Assembly: GCF_003144115.1 (NCBI RefSeq)
Contig: NW_020312005.1
Location: forward strand, 368,562-432,561
Direction: 5' to 3'
DNA from: Tilletiopsis washingtonensis
Taxonomy: Eukaryota; Basidiomycota; Exobasidiomycetes; Entylomatales
Length of the DNA: 64,000 bases
How positions within the stretch are numbered: the stretch's first letter is position 1; the number at the start of each line of letters is the position of its first letter. Below the pieces are notes generated by a model that saw only the letters and a list, made by a program, of their open reading frames with translations, was not told where the DNA came from and searched no databases. The position numbers and the translations under genes are program-made. Positions 32,648-43,068 of this stretch are shown piece by piece.

Positions 32648-34883
32648 TCAGGCCGGCGAGAGCGTGAATCGCGCGAGAAGCGTGGCGGGCGTGACGCCGC
32701 CCTTGAGGTTGAGCAGCCTGAGGGAGCACGGTCAGCTAGGTCAGTCAGACACCACCACGCCAAGCCTGACCTGAAGAAGATCCACTGGCCTTCAAGCGCG
32801 TGGGAAGTCGGTCAGCTCCTGGCGTCGCCCCTCGCGCATCCCACGCACCGTTCGGCACGCTGACGAGGCGCACGCTCGTCGTCAAGAACGCCGGGTTCTT
32901 GGCAAACGCGTCGTCGCTCTTGATGAGCAGCCGCAGGAACGCAAAGTCGCCGTCCCGCGCGTCATACGTCCACTCGAGACGCTCGGCCGGCTCCCACACG
33001 GGCGACGTGGCCGGCGGCTGTTCCTTGCCAAAGAAGCTCTTGTGGTGGTGCGGCCGGTAGTGGCTCGTCTTGCGCTTCTCGTTGCCGTCGATGGCAGGGT
33101 GATACAGGCTGCAGGTGACGTACGGCTGCACGAAGCGTCAGCAGAGGGTGCGCCGAGGGAGACACACTTGTCCTACCTTGATATCCTTCTCCCGGCCATC
33201 CGGCACGGGCAGATCCGTGCAGCCAGCGATCTCGACGAGCAGCTTGACCTTGCCCTGCGGCGCCGGCGTAGGGTTGCGGCGCAGGTGCGGCGGCTTGAGC
33301 ACCCAGCCGGGCGTGGCCGCGAACATGGCCTCGTTGAGACCGGCGGCCTTGTCAAAGACCTGCATGTTGAGCGCGCACACCTGCGAGCCACACGCCCAGA
33401 ACGGCACGGGGTTGAGGTTGGAGCTCGAGATGCGGAAGCCCTTGGGGTAGATGCGCACGAGGGCCGTGCCATTGTGGCGCGCCAGGCCGGCACCGGCGCC
33501 CTCCTTGAGCAGCTTCAGCACGGCGCGTTCCTCGACGTTGACGAGGGCGTTCTGCGGCATATAGCCCGGCGGAAGCACCTCCTCCTTGGCCCACGCGTCG
33601 CTGCTCGGCTTGGTGCTCTGCGCATAGACGCCCAGCGCCGCCAGCTCTGGCACAATCTTGTTCGTCTTGGCCTTGTTCTTGCGCTCGCGGTGCGCGCGCG
33701 CCTCTTCGTCGTCGGAGCTGTCCGACGAGTCGTTGTCCTTGCGCGAGACGCCCGCAGCAGCGGCGGCGCCCGATGCGCTCGAGTCGCCGTAGTACTCGAC
33801 CATGACGAGAATGCGGCCGCCCAGCTCCTCCAGCGTGGCCTCGCTGCCGCCGTGCACGGCTTCAGTCACCAGCTTGTCGCCCAGCTCCTCGCGCATGATG
33901 GCCGCCAGACGCAGCTGGCCGTCAGCCGGCGCGTGGTTCTCAAGCGAGATGAAGATGGCTGAAGACCGAGGAGTGAGCAGAGTGTGGGGGCTGAGGCAAG
34001 ACCGTGACTCACGAGCAGGCGGTGCCAGGCCGTGCTCCTTGGCCTCGTGGATCTCCTTGTCCATCTGCTGCGAGATGCTGCGGCAGACCTCGCGGAAGGG
34101 AATGTGCTGCGCGAGAGTCAGCGTGATACATGCTGCAGAAGTGCGCAAGCACGCACATCGGTGAGCGTCATGCCGTGCGTGACCTTGGGCTCCATCGGGT
34201 TGTCCGAGGGCCAGGCGTCGATCTCGACGCAGCGGGCGCCGGCGCTCAGGTGTGCCTTGTATGCGTCCGACGAGCTCTTGCCATACAGCTGGTGAGCGAC
34301 GAGGTATGTGTTGTGCGCTGGAGACAGAGCATCAGCCGCTGCGGAGCGCTAGAGGGCGGATGCGACGCACACGACGAGATGAAGTACTCGGAGAGCGGGT
34401 GTGACCGGTCCGTCACGTACTCGGGGTGCGCGACCTGCGGGCGTGCGAGGATGTCCTGAAGCGCAGACGAGTGCTGGTAGTAGATGGGATGAGCCGAGCC
34501 GCACATGAGCGTAGCGGCATGTGACAGTGCCGCCGGCTACGATGCTCTCGGCGCCGAGCACCACGCAGCAGTGCATGCGACCGCACTCCACCGCCAGGCA
34601 CACTCACCAGCGTCTCGTCGTCGCCGCCGCCGACGTCGCTCTCGCGGATCTCGCCCTGCTGCGCCAGCATGGCGCGCAGCGCATGGCTGACACGCAGCTG
34701 CCGGCGCGCCTGCTCGTCGCCGCGGCCGGCAAAGACGTGGCCGCCGCCGGCGATGTGCTCGGGGTCGGCGGCCTGGCCCTGCTCGTCGCCGCCCTCGTCC
34801 TCGCTGCCGCGGAAGGGGTTGAAGCGGGCGAAGCGGTGCGTGAGCACCGAGGGTGCGTCGTCGGTGGGTGCTGCGGCGGACAT
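32648..34883 (-). CDS. PLC1: Phosphoinositide-specific phospholipase C
   Basis: Eight exons: 34883-34608, 34536-34371, 34317-34157, 34106-34013, 33958-33177, 33125-32849, 32789-32771, 32717-32648; 614 residues. It hydrolyses PI(4,5)P2 to inositol trisphosphate and diacylglycerol at membranes. X domain: EYVTDRSHPLSEYFISSSHN with the first catalytic His, CVEIDAWPS, the second catalytic His in THGMTL, and IFISLENH. After an acidic Ser-rich linker, the Y domain has RIYPKGFRISSSNLNPVPFW, CALNMQ and KPPHL. The C2 domain starts at KVKLLVEIAGCTDLP and ends RLLNLKGGVTPATLLARFTL. Exon 7 is 19 nt and joins VPNG to QWIFFRLLN. Only about 95 residues precede the X domain, so no PH domain and no EF-hand pair are visible. 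Its start is 190 bp from the divergent PI31 gene, leaving little room for a longer N-terminus. Confidence 0.92.
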
Positions 34884-35073
34884 GGTGGGTGTGGTGCGTG
34901 GAGAAGGAGCACAGCACAGCAGCGGGCGGATGCGAGGGCGAGGCGCCTCGGCAATCGGGATCGGGGCGCAGCTGACGCGCGGGGACGCACGGGCCACGCG
35001 CAGCAGCGGCACCTCGTCATGGCACGCGCCGCGCGCGTCTCGCTCCGCCGCTTCATCTCCCACCACCATCACC

Positions 35074-36200
35074 ATGCCCGACTCCACCCTGCTCGACCCC
35101 TCGGCACTGCTCAGCGTGCTGCCCACGCTGCTGCCTGCGCGCGCAGACGACAGCACCGCACCGGCACTCGCCAACGCGCACGACGGCCTCGTCGCACTCC
35201 TCCACACGCTCCTCTCGCGCCTCGACTTCCGCCTGCTGGGCCTCGCGTCGCCCGCCTCGCCGCCGCCCACCTCCAACGTGCTGCCTGACGCGTGGAATGC
35301 GCACGACGGCAGCTATGCGCTGAGCTACGCGCACCCGGCCTCGGCACTGCGCTTCGTGCTGCGCGCCGTCGTCGTCGGGCCGCGCCTCAGCATCGTCGCC
35401 TCGGCGCTCGAGGGCCAGTCGGCCAGCGCACACGTCGAGCTCGACGTGGCGCGCTACACGTCGCAGGCCTTCTGGCCCTACCCGCGCGCCGACGCCGCAC
35501 AGCAGGAGCCGCTGGTGCACGGCTTTGTCTCGTCGTCGCGCGTGCAGGACCTCACGCGCGAGCTGCAGCTGCACATCGTCCAGCGCCTCGTGCCCGGCCT
35601 GCACAAGGTGGGCTACGAGGAGCTCGCCACGCCGGCCTCTTCCTCCGCGCCTTCTTCATCCTCGCAGCCGGCACCCGTGCAGCCGCGTGCACCGTCCAAC
35701 GACCCGTACCTGCCCGGCGCCACGGGCGGTCCGCTGGGCCCGCTGCCGCCGCGCGGCAGTCCCTTTGCCGTCGGCGAGCGCGACCGCGGCTTCGGGCCGC
35801 CGCCGCTCTTTCCCGGCGGCACGGGCGGCCTACCGCCGCTCGGCGGCGACGACGGGGGCGGCATGATCGTCGGGCCGAACCACCCAATGTGGCGTGAGCG
35901 CTTCGGGCCGCAGCATCCCGGCGGCGGCGACGGCTTCAACCCGTACGGCGGGCCTGTGCCGCCGGGCGCGCGCTTCGATCCGGTGGGACCTGGCGGACTG
36001 GGCGGCTTCGGAGCGCCAGGAGCGGGAGGGCCCTCCAATGGACGTGGCCCGCGTCCGCGTGGCGGGCCCGGCGGTGATCCGGACTGGGACGACGTCAGAC
36101 CGCCGCGTGGCAACGTGAGTTGACCCTGAGCAGGCCTGTGTGCGCTGCGGCTAATCACGCGCTCCCTGCGCAGAACGGCTACGACGACATGTTCATGTGA
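35074..36200 (+). CDS. FUB1: PI31-like proteasome regulator
   Basis: Two exons: 35074-36114 and 36174-36200; 355 residues. The N-terminal half is the FP-type domain seen in PI31/Fub1 (YALSYAHPASALRFVLRAVV, FWPYPRADAAQQ, QRLVPGLHKVGYEEL). The C-terminal half is the PI31 proline/glycine-rich domain with GPNHPMWRERFG, GPVPPGARFDPVGP and DPDWDDVRPPRGN, closing with GYDDMFM, which matches the family's C-terminal end. PI31 proteins bind the 20S proteasome and modulate its activity and assembly. The second exon supplies only eight residues, but they are the most conserved tail, which supports the splice. It shares a short divergent promoter with PLC1 and is convergent with LAS17. Confidence 0.92.
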
Positions 36201-36491
36201 TGGCGCATCTGCTGCAGCTTCGCTCGCTCGTCGCGCACAAGCATGATTTCCACACCAATCGCTCTCGCCTGTCTCGTCACACTTTCGCTCTCACCACGTC
36301 GCTCTCGACCCCTCTTGCTCTCGACTGCTGCTCCACATTCGAGTCTAATGCCGTGAAGCTCTGATGCGTGACTTCTGCATTGGCGTGCCAGACACTGGCG
36401 TGCAAGCGACATGCATGATTCGCGAACGGGTAAAGAGCAGAGGTGACAGGCGGCTGCATGGTAAGTACAGAGGACGGAAGGCTGAGACGCA

Positions 36492-38152
36492 TCACCAGTC
36501 GTCGTCGCTCTCCTCGTCGTCGCTGTCGCCCATGTTGTCCTTGCGCGCACTGAGAGCCGCCGCCAGAGCGCTCGCCAGGTCGCCGCCGCCTGCGCCGTTG
36601 CTCTCCTCCTCTCCACCTCCGGATGCTGCAGCGGCACCCACACCCGCAGCAGCACCGACGCCCATCGTCGCCGTGCCGGCCGCAGCAAGAGCGGCCGGCG
36701 GCGGAACGCCCTCGGTGCGGCGCAGCTTAGTCACCGACTGGCCCTGGATCGACGCCAGCAGATTGGCGCGGCCAGGTTGCGGCGGTGCTGGCGGCGCAAC
36801 CGGCGCACCACCGGCGGGCGGAGGTGGTGGTGGAGGCGGCGGCGGCGCTCCACCTGCAGCGGGCGGGCGCCCTGGCGGAGGAGGCGGTGGCGGAGGAGGT
36901 GCTGCTGCGCCGCCGCCGCCTCGAGCGGGCGGAGGCGGTGGCGGCGGCGGCGGTGGTGCAGCAGCAGAGCCGCCTCCTCGTGCTGGCGGCGGAGGCGGCG
37001 GAGGCGGAGGAGGAGCACCTGCGGCGGCAGGCGGCGCAGCGGCCGGCATGCTCGGCGGCGGCACGCGAGCGCCACGAGGAGCGGGCGGCGGCGGCGGTTG
37101 CTTGCGAGCGCCCGTGTTGGGCCCGCGTGTCGGCGCTGGCGGCGGCACCTTCTTGGCCTTTTGCTGCGCCGGCGGGCCACCGCGGCGCCCGACAAAGTCC
37201 TTAATGAAGCCCTCGTTCTTCTCGATGTCGGCGCGCGACACGCCCATGGCGCCCAGCTTGTCCAGCAGCGACGCCCACGACGGGTCCACGTTCGTCGAGC
37301 TGAAGCCGCTCTCGGCCGTGTAGCCCATGTGCGCGACGTGGGTGAAGTTGGACGGCGCGGAGATCATCGACTTGGTCACCTTGACGCTGCCGCCGCTGCC
37401 GCTCGCCTTGGCCTTCTTCTTCGTCGACGAGCTCTTGCTCGCTTTCGCTACGGCAGGGGTGAGCCCGAGCCAGGCATGCGTACTCCCGCTGCGACACTCA
37501 CCATACTTGGCGCGGCCCATCACCTTCTTGTGCATCTCGCCCGCCTCGCTCTCGTCGGCAAAATTGAAGCCGATGAGGCAGTCCTGCGTGTGCGTCAGTA
37601 AGGCAGCGCTGCATGTGGTGCCGCCTGACTCACATCGCCCTGGAAGGTGTGGAAGAACGCGCGGTCCTGGTGGTACGCGAACGGCTCGTAGATCTCATGC
37701 GACCAGAGCACGCCACGTGTGCCCTGCGAGAGCGAGACGGATCAGCGACAGAACAGCAAGAGAATGGCGCCGCGACACGACCTGAGGTGAGCGGGCTGCA
37801 CACCGCTGGCTCAGACCCCTAGCACGCCTGCCAGAGCATCGCGGATGCGGCACGCGAGGCATGTTCTCGCTGAGCCAGGCCGATCATGCAGGCCCGCCGC
37901 CGACAGGCAGCAGCAATTGATCCATCACGATCAACCCGTCTCTCGCTACAGCATACGCACCTTGAGGTCGACGATCTCGAAGCCCGGCCCGCGGCCCTTC
38001 TTCTGTGCCAGCACGAGGGCGCCCTCGATGCCGATCCAGCGCCACTCGTCGCCCGTCGAGGCGTAGACGCGCGCGGGCGTGGCGGCGAGGATCTTGTATG
38101 CCGACGAGGGCAGGGCGCTCTTGATCTGCGCCTTCTGCGGCGCGGTGAGCAT
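36492..38152 (-). CDS. LAS17: Las17/WASP actin nucleation-promoting factor
   Basis: Four exons: 38152-37961, 37723-37634, 37583-37502, 37447-36492; 439 residues. It activates Arp2/3 at endocytic and cortical sites. The WH1 domain (about residues 1-125) has YKILAATPARVYAS, WIGIEGALVLAQ, GVLWSHEIYEPFAY and FHTFQGD then CLIGFNFADESEAGEMH. A CRIB-like segment follows (ISAPSNFTHVAHMGYTAESG, with DPSWASLLDKLGAMGVSRAD). Residues about 215-345 are proline-rich, with three or four blocks of nine or ten consecutive prolines separated by ARGGG. A WH2 motif RANLLASIQGQSVTKLRRTE and an acidic end SDDEESDDDW complete the VCA-type module. Yeast Las17 lacks the CRIB motif, so this protein is closer to the WASP plan. 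Confidence 0.93.
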
Positions 38153-38464
38153 GGCTGGCACAGGTGCGAGGCGGCGAGTGTGGAGAGCAGCGAAGCCGCG
38201 GCGGGGCGGGGCGGTGGGGTGACGCAGCCAGCGCTGCGCCAGCACAGCCCACGCCGGGCGCTGCTCCCACGTTGCCGCGCCCCACGGTGGAGGCACGTGA
38301 CGCGGGGCGTAGATCGCGCACTGACGGCGTCCCGCCTGCTCCGCCGCGTCCCGGACCCCTTCCCGAGCCCCCTGACCTGCCCCAGCCGCGCCTCCTCTCG
38401 GGTCCGCTCTCGTACCGCCCGTCGCAGTGCGCGCTCTGCCCGTTCCGTCGTTGCGCGCGCGGCC
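38153..38464. other. Divergent promoter region, LAS17 / ADA2
   Basis: A 312-bp space between two divergent start codons; it must hold both promoters. No further feature is identified. Confidence 0.5.
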
Positions 38465-41043
38465 ATGACGGTCTCGCACCGCAAGAACAAGCCCGCCGCG
38501 GCGCCCGCCGGGCCGACGGGTGCGTGCATGCCGTCGCCCTCGGAGCACCCGCTGTGTCTGACTCCCTCTCCGCAGCGGCAGAGCCGGGCGTGCGCTACCA
38601 CTGCGATGCGTGCGGCGCAGACATCACGCTCACCGTGCGCGTGCGCTGCGCCGAGTGCGAGGACTTTGACCTCTGCGGCAGCTGCTTCTGCGAGGGCGCA
38701 CGCACAAAAGGCCCGCACCGGCCGTGGCACGACTACCGTGTGGTGGTGAGTGCGAGCAGCGGCAGGGCGTGCAGGACAGACCACGGTGCAGAGTAGGCTG
38801 GCTCAGGCGATACTGTCTGGGCGAAGCACGTAGGCTGGTCCAGGCTGGCCGCGCCGTAGGCCCTGAGCTGACCCCCGTCTGCAGGAGCAACACGCCTACC
38901 CCATCTTCACGGCCGACTGGGGCGCCGACGAGGAGCTGCTGCTCATCGATGGTGCGCAGATCTACGGCCTGGGCAACTGGGCCGACATTGCCGACCACAT
39001 CGGCAACCGCACCAAGGAGGAGGTGGAGCGCCACTATCTCGACGTGTACATCGAGGGCCGCGATGGCACAGAGGTGGGCGACGCGCGGGCTGAGGCGGCG
39101 ATTCGCGCCGAAGAGCAGCGCGCTGCAGGCACGGGCTCGCGCGTGCGCCCGCCAGTTGTCGGGCCGAACATGGCTTTCGATGCAGGCATGGAGGCCGATG
39201 AGTTCCAGACGCGCAAGCGGCGGCGAATAGAGGGGCTGCGGCAATCGCAGGTGAGCAGCAGCCGATCTGCGCCAGCACGTGTTGTGCTGACCGTCTGCCC
39301 GTCTCCAGCGCATGCAGAACCTCGCGTCCAGCTCGCAGTCCGGCGGCAAGCCTCCACCGCCGCCGAAGCCGCTCGTGTCCGCACCGACGTCGCACTCCGA
39401 GCTGGCCGGCTTCATGCCCGGCCGTCTCGAGTTCGAGACGGAGTACGAGCAGGAGGCCGAGAACCTGACCAAGGACATGGAGTTTGGCAAGGTGTACAAG
39501 TTCGGCGGCGACCTGCCCGGCGAGCTCGAGGCGCTCGGCACGACTGCCACGGCTGGCCGGCGGCGAGACGGCCCCAGCTCAGCGCGCATGGGCGGCGGCG
39601 CGATGGCCTCGAAGCGCGAGCAGAGCAGCAAGGGCCTGAAGAAGGACGGCAAGCAGGGCGACGAGGATGATGAGGACGGCGAGGACGGCGCCAAGGAGAA
39701 GGACGATGACGAGGAGAAGGACCATGATGAGGATGAGCCGGAGCCGGAGGAGCCAGATCCGGACGCCGACGAGGACGCCGACGTCAGCATGGCCGACGGC
39801 CACGACGACGCGGAGAGCGCCGCAGGCACACCGGCGCCCGCCTCGGCCATCGCCGGCACGTCCGCTGCGACCGACAAGCAGTCGCAGTCGCAGACCCAGG
39901 ACCAGACCGGCACGCCGGCGCCGGGCGCAGAGGCCGCCTCGGCAGATGCAGCGGGCTCCGGTAGTGCTGCTGCTCCGGCTGAGGGCGACGCAAGCGGCGC
40001 CGACCGCGCGGCAGACTGGGACGAGGATGAGGCGGATCTCGACCTCAAGCTCACGGTGCTGCAAATGTACAACGAGCGCCTCGACCGGCGAGCGCGGCGC
40101 AAGGAGTTCATCTTCGAGCGCAACTTGATCGACTACAAGAGGGTGAGTGGCCTCCTCACAAGTGTGGCAGGCCATCGGCTGACGCCGCTACTCTCCTCAT
40201 AGAACCAGACGGCCGAGCGCAAGCGCGCCAAGGAAGAGCGTGAGCTGCTCTCGCGCGTGCGGCACTTTGCGCAGATGCAGACGGCGCTCGACTTTGAGAT
40301 GTTCCTCAACGGCCTCTGCCACGAGGAGGCACTGCGGCGCGCCGTCACGCAGCTGCAGCGCTATCGCGCCGCCGGCATCACGACGTTTGCCGATGCCGCA
40401 CGCTTCGACGCCGAGACGGCCGAGCGCGCCAAGCGCGCTGCGCAGATTGCAGAGGGCGGCCTGGCTGCCTTTCCGGCCAGCGGAGCAGCGGGCACGCCGC
40501 GTGGCCGAGCGGACACCACGGCGGCGACTGCGGCGGCTCTCGCTCGTGCACGCGCAGCCAGCTCGGTCGCACTCGACGAGGCTACTGCGACGCCGACGTC
40601 CAAGGCGGCGGCCGAGGCCAAGGTCCCGCGCAAGCCACGTGAGTCGCCATGCCGAGCGAGAGGATGCCTGTTCTCTGCAGACCATCTGCTGACCCCCCGT
40701 CTCAGCAAAACCGCTCGACCTCTCCGAGCACCCGTCGCTGCACCTGCTTACCGCGAGCGAGGCGTCGCTGTGCTCGACGCAGCGCATCCTGCCGTCGGCG
40801 TATCTCGTGATGAAGAAGGAGATCATTGCCGAGTACGTGCGGCGCGGGCGCCTCTCGCGCCGCGAGAGCCGCACGCTCTTCAAGATGGACGTCAACAAGG
40901 TCGGCAAGGTGTTCGACCTCATCGAGGCCGAGGGCTGGCTCGCCCCGCCGCGCCACGGCAGCTCGGCGCACGCCTCTGCGGCTGCGACGTTGGCGGCCAC
41001 GACGCCCACGCCGATGGCACACGCCGTGCTCAACGGCAGCTAG
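38465..41043 (+). CDS. ADA2: Transcriptional adaptor Ada2, SAGA/ADA subunit
   Basis: Six exons: 38465-38519, 38576-38745, 38885-39250, 39309-40142, 40203-40638, 40706-41043; 732 residues. Ada2 holds and activates Gcn5 in SAGA-type histone acetyltransferases. The ZZ finger (about residues 22-70) is plain: [27 protein letters not shown] and HDYRVV. A SANT/Myb domain follows ([34 protein letters not shown]). The core continues with [37 protein letters not shown] and RNLIDYKR. The C-terminal SWIRM domain starts at [19 protein letters not shown] and includes [21 protein letters not shown] long Asp/Glu/Lys-rich, then Ala/Gln-rich insert (about residues 300-410) makes the protein larger than yeast Ada2. 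Intron 2 is 139 nt, longer than the local norm. Confidence 0.94.
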
Positions 41044-41707
41044 CCACGACTCCACGCCCAGCATCCCTTTCCGCGCGACGCCGCAGCATCTGTACGCTAT
41101 ACCCACTTTACGACGTTGCATTGACGACTGAGACGAGACACTCTGCCAGCTGCTCTGTTGCGTGTCCACCAGCGCGGCCTCAGGCACGTTCCTGTTCGAC
41201 GGAGCAGGGCCGGACGAAGGCCGAGCCGCCTGTGCTGCAGTCTGCTGGACGCGTGCGACTCGGCGCGAGGCGCACCTCCACATGGCTCATGGCTGCGCCG
41301 CGGCTCCTGCGCGCTGTTGCAGCGAGGCAGCGGACTCCGCCGCTGTGGCTGCGTCCGCTGACGCTCCACTCGGCTCAGACTCGGCCATCAGACGCTCAGC
41401 GTGACTGCCGTGCTGCCGCCGGCTCGGCTAAGATCGCGGCACACGACATCGGCCATGATGCGCACGCGCCGCCGCACCCTGCCGCAGAAGGAGCGTGCGG
41501 CTTGATGATGCGGATGCGGCCGTGAAGTGCACTCGACCCGCGGCGTCTTGCTTTCGTTTGCCTCGCCTGCGGGAAGAACGCAGAGAGGCAGGTGCGGGTG
41601 GAGGTATAAGACAGGCCGCTGCCGCACGACGGCGAACGCACCCTTCCACCAACACACCCGTGCCTCTCTCACCCCACCACCACACACACACCCTCACACT
41701 AGCTACC
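41044..41707. other. Upstream region of the alcohol dehydrogenase gene
   Basis: About 660 bp. It holds the ADA2 3' UTR and the dehydrogenase promoter. The last ~70 bp before the ATG are almost pure C/A with pyrimidine runs (CACCACCACACACACACCCT), a leader type often seen at strongly expressed fungal genes. Confidence 0.55.
41605..41610 (+). promoter_or_regulatory. TATA box of the alcohol dehydrogenase gene
   Basis: TATAAG in GGAGGTATAAGACAGG lies about 100 bp before the ATG and just ahead of the pyrimidine-rich leader, a good position for a core promoter. Confidence 0.55.
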
Positions 41708-42912
41708 ATGGCCGTCCCGAAGCAGCACCGCGCCGCCCAGGTCGTCGGCAAGGACAAGCTGCAGGTCAACACCGTCGACACGCCCACGCCCGGCGTCTCC
41801 GAGGTGCTCATCAAGGTCTCCGCCAGCGGCGTCTGCTACTCGGACCACTTTGCCGCCGCCGGCATCATGGGCCCGGGCGCCGAGGGCAAGATCGTCCCCG
41901 GCCACGAGGTCGTCGGCCACATTGTCGCCGCCGGCGCGGGCGTGGCCAAGGAGTGGGCCGAGAACACGCTCGTCGGCCTCGGCTGGAACGGCGGCTACTG
42001 CGGCACCTGCGCCAACTGCCGCAAGGGCGACTTCACCGCCTGCGCCGGCGGCCGCGTCACCGGCATCACGCAGAACGGCGGCCACGCCGAGTTCGTCGTC
42101 GCCGACCAGTCGGCCCTCGTGCGCCTGCCCGAGGATGCCGGCATGAGCCACGCCGAGATGGCGCCGCTGCTGTGTACGTCTGGCGCATGGTGCCTGCCAT
42201 GCTCTCCGCTGACTCCACCCTACAGGCGCCGGCAACACCGTCTGGGAGGCGCTGCAGTGCTCGGGCGCCAAGGGCGGCGACGTCGTCATCGTGTCGGGCC
42301 TCGGAGGCCTCGGCCACCTCGCCATCCAGTACGCGCGCAAGCTCGGCTTCTACGTCGTCGCCGTGTCGGGCTCGCCGGACAAGGAGGAGCTGGCCAAGAA
42401 GCTCGGCGCGCACGTGTACTTCAGCGCCAAGGACGACGTGAGTGTGCCGGAAGCTGCCTCGTCGACGCCACGCTGACCCATCGCTCCTCTCAGCTCAAAA
42501 AGGAGATCAAGGAGAAGCTTGGCGGCGCCGCCGCTGCCATCGCCACGGCACCGTCGGCCGAGGCCATCTCGTCGCTTGTGCCGCTGCTCGGCCGGCGCGG
42601 CATGGTCGTCGTCGTCGGCGTGCCCACGGACGGCAAGCCGATCGAGGTGAACCCGATGGACCTGATCAGCTCCATCGGCGGCGTGCGCGGCATGACGTGC
42701 GGCTACGCGGCCGAGAACGAGGCGAGCATCCGCTTCTCGGTGCAGCACGGCGTGAAGAGCATGGTCACGGTGCGTGCTGCTGCGTCTCATGCTGTGTGCC
42801 AGGCGACTGACCACGTCGCCTACAGGAGTACCCGCTCGACAAGGCGCAGGAGGCCTACGACGACGTCATGGGCGGCAAGCCGCGCTTCCGCAACGTCATC
42901 GTGTTCAAGTAG
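41708..42912 (+). CDS. Zinc-dependent alcohol dehydrogenase (MDR family)
   Basis: Four exons: 41708-42173, 42226-42437, 42494-42769, 42826-42912; 346 residues, standard for yeast-type tetrameric ADH. Catalytic zinc ligands are seen in GVCYSDHF (Cys) and PGHEVVGH (His-Glu). The structural zinc loop is intact: CGTCANCRKGDFTAC with four cysteines in the usual spacing. The NAD(P)-binding fold has GLGGLGHLAIQYA followed by YVVAVSGSPDK. The C-terminal part (LLGRRGMVVVVGVPTDGKP, DVMGGKPRFRNVIVF) fits fungal ADHs. It oxidises primary alcohols or reduces aldehydes, probably in the cytosol as no targeting signal is present. A good TATA box and leader suggest strong expression. The precise substrate cannot be told. 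Confidence 0.92.
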
Positions 42913-43068
42913 ACGCTTCGCTGCTGGCCCTTTCTCGCTGCGCACATGACAAGTGAATGTTACCCATGCTAATAGAAGTACATGTGTGAGGCGCGAGACG
43001 ATGATGAGGATATGCGGCGGTTACACGTCTAGCTGATGAGGGGCCCCTGGAGAGAGAGAAACCTCAGG

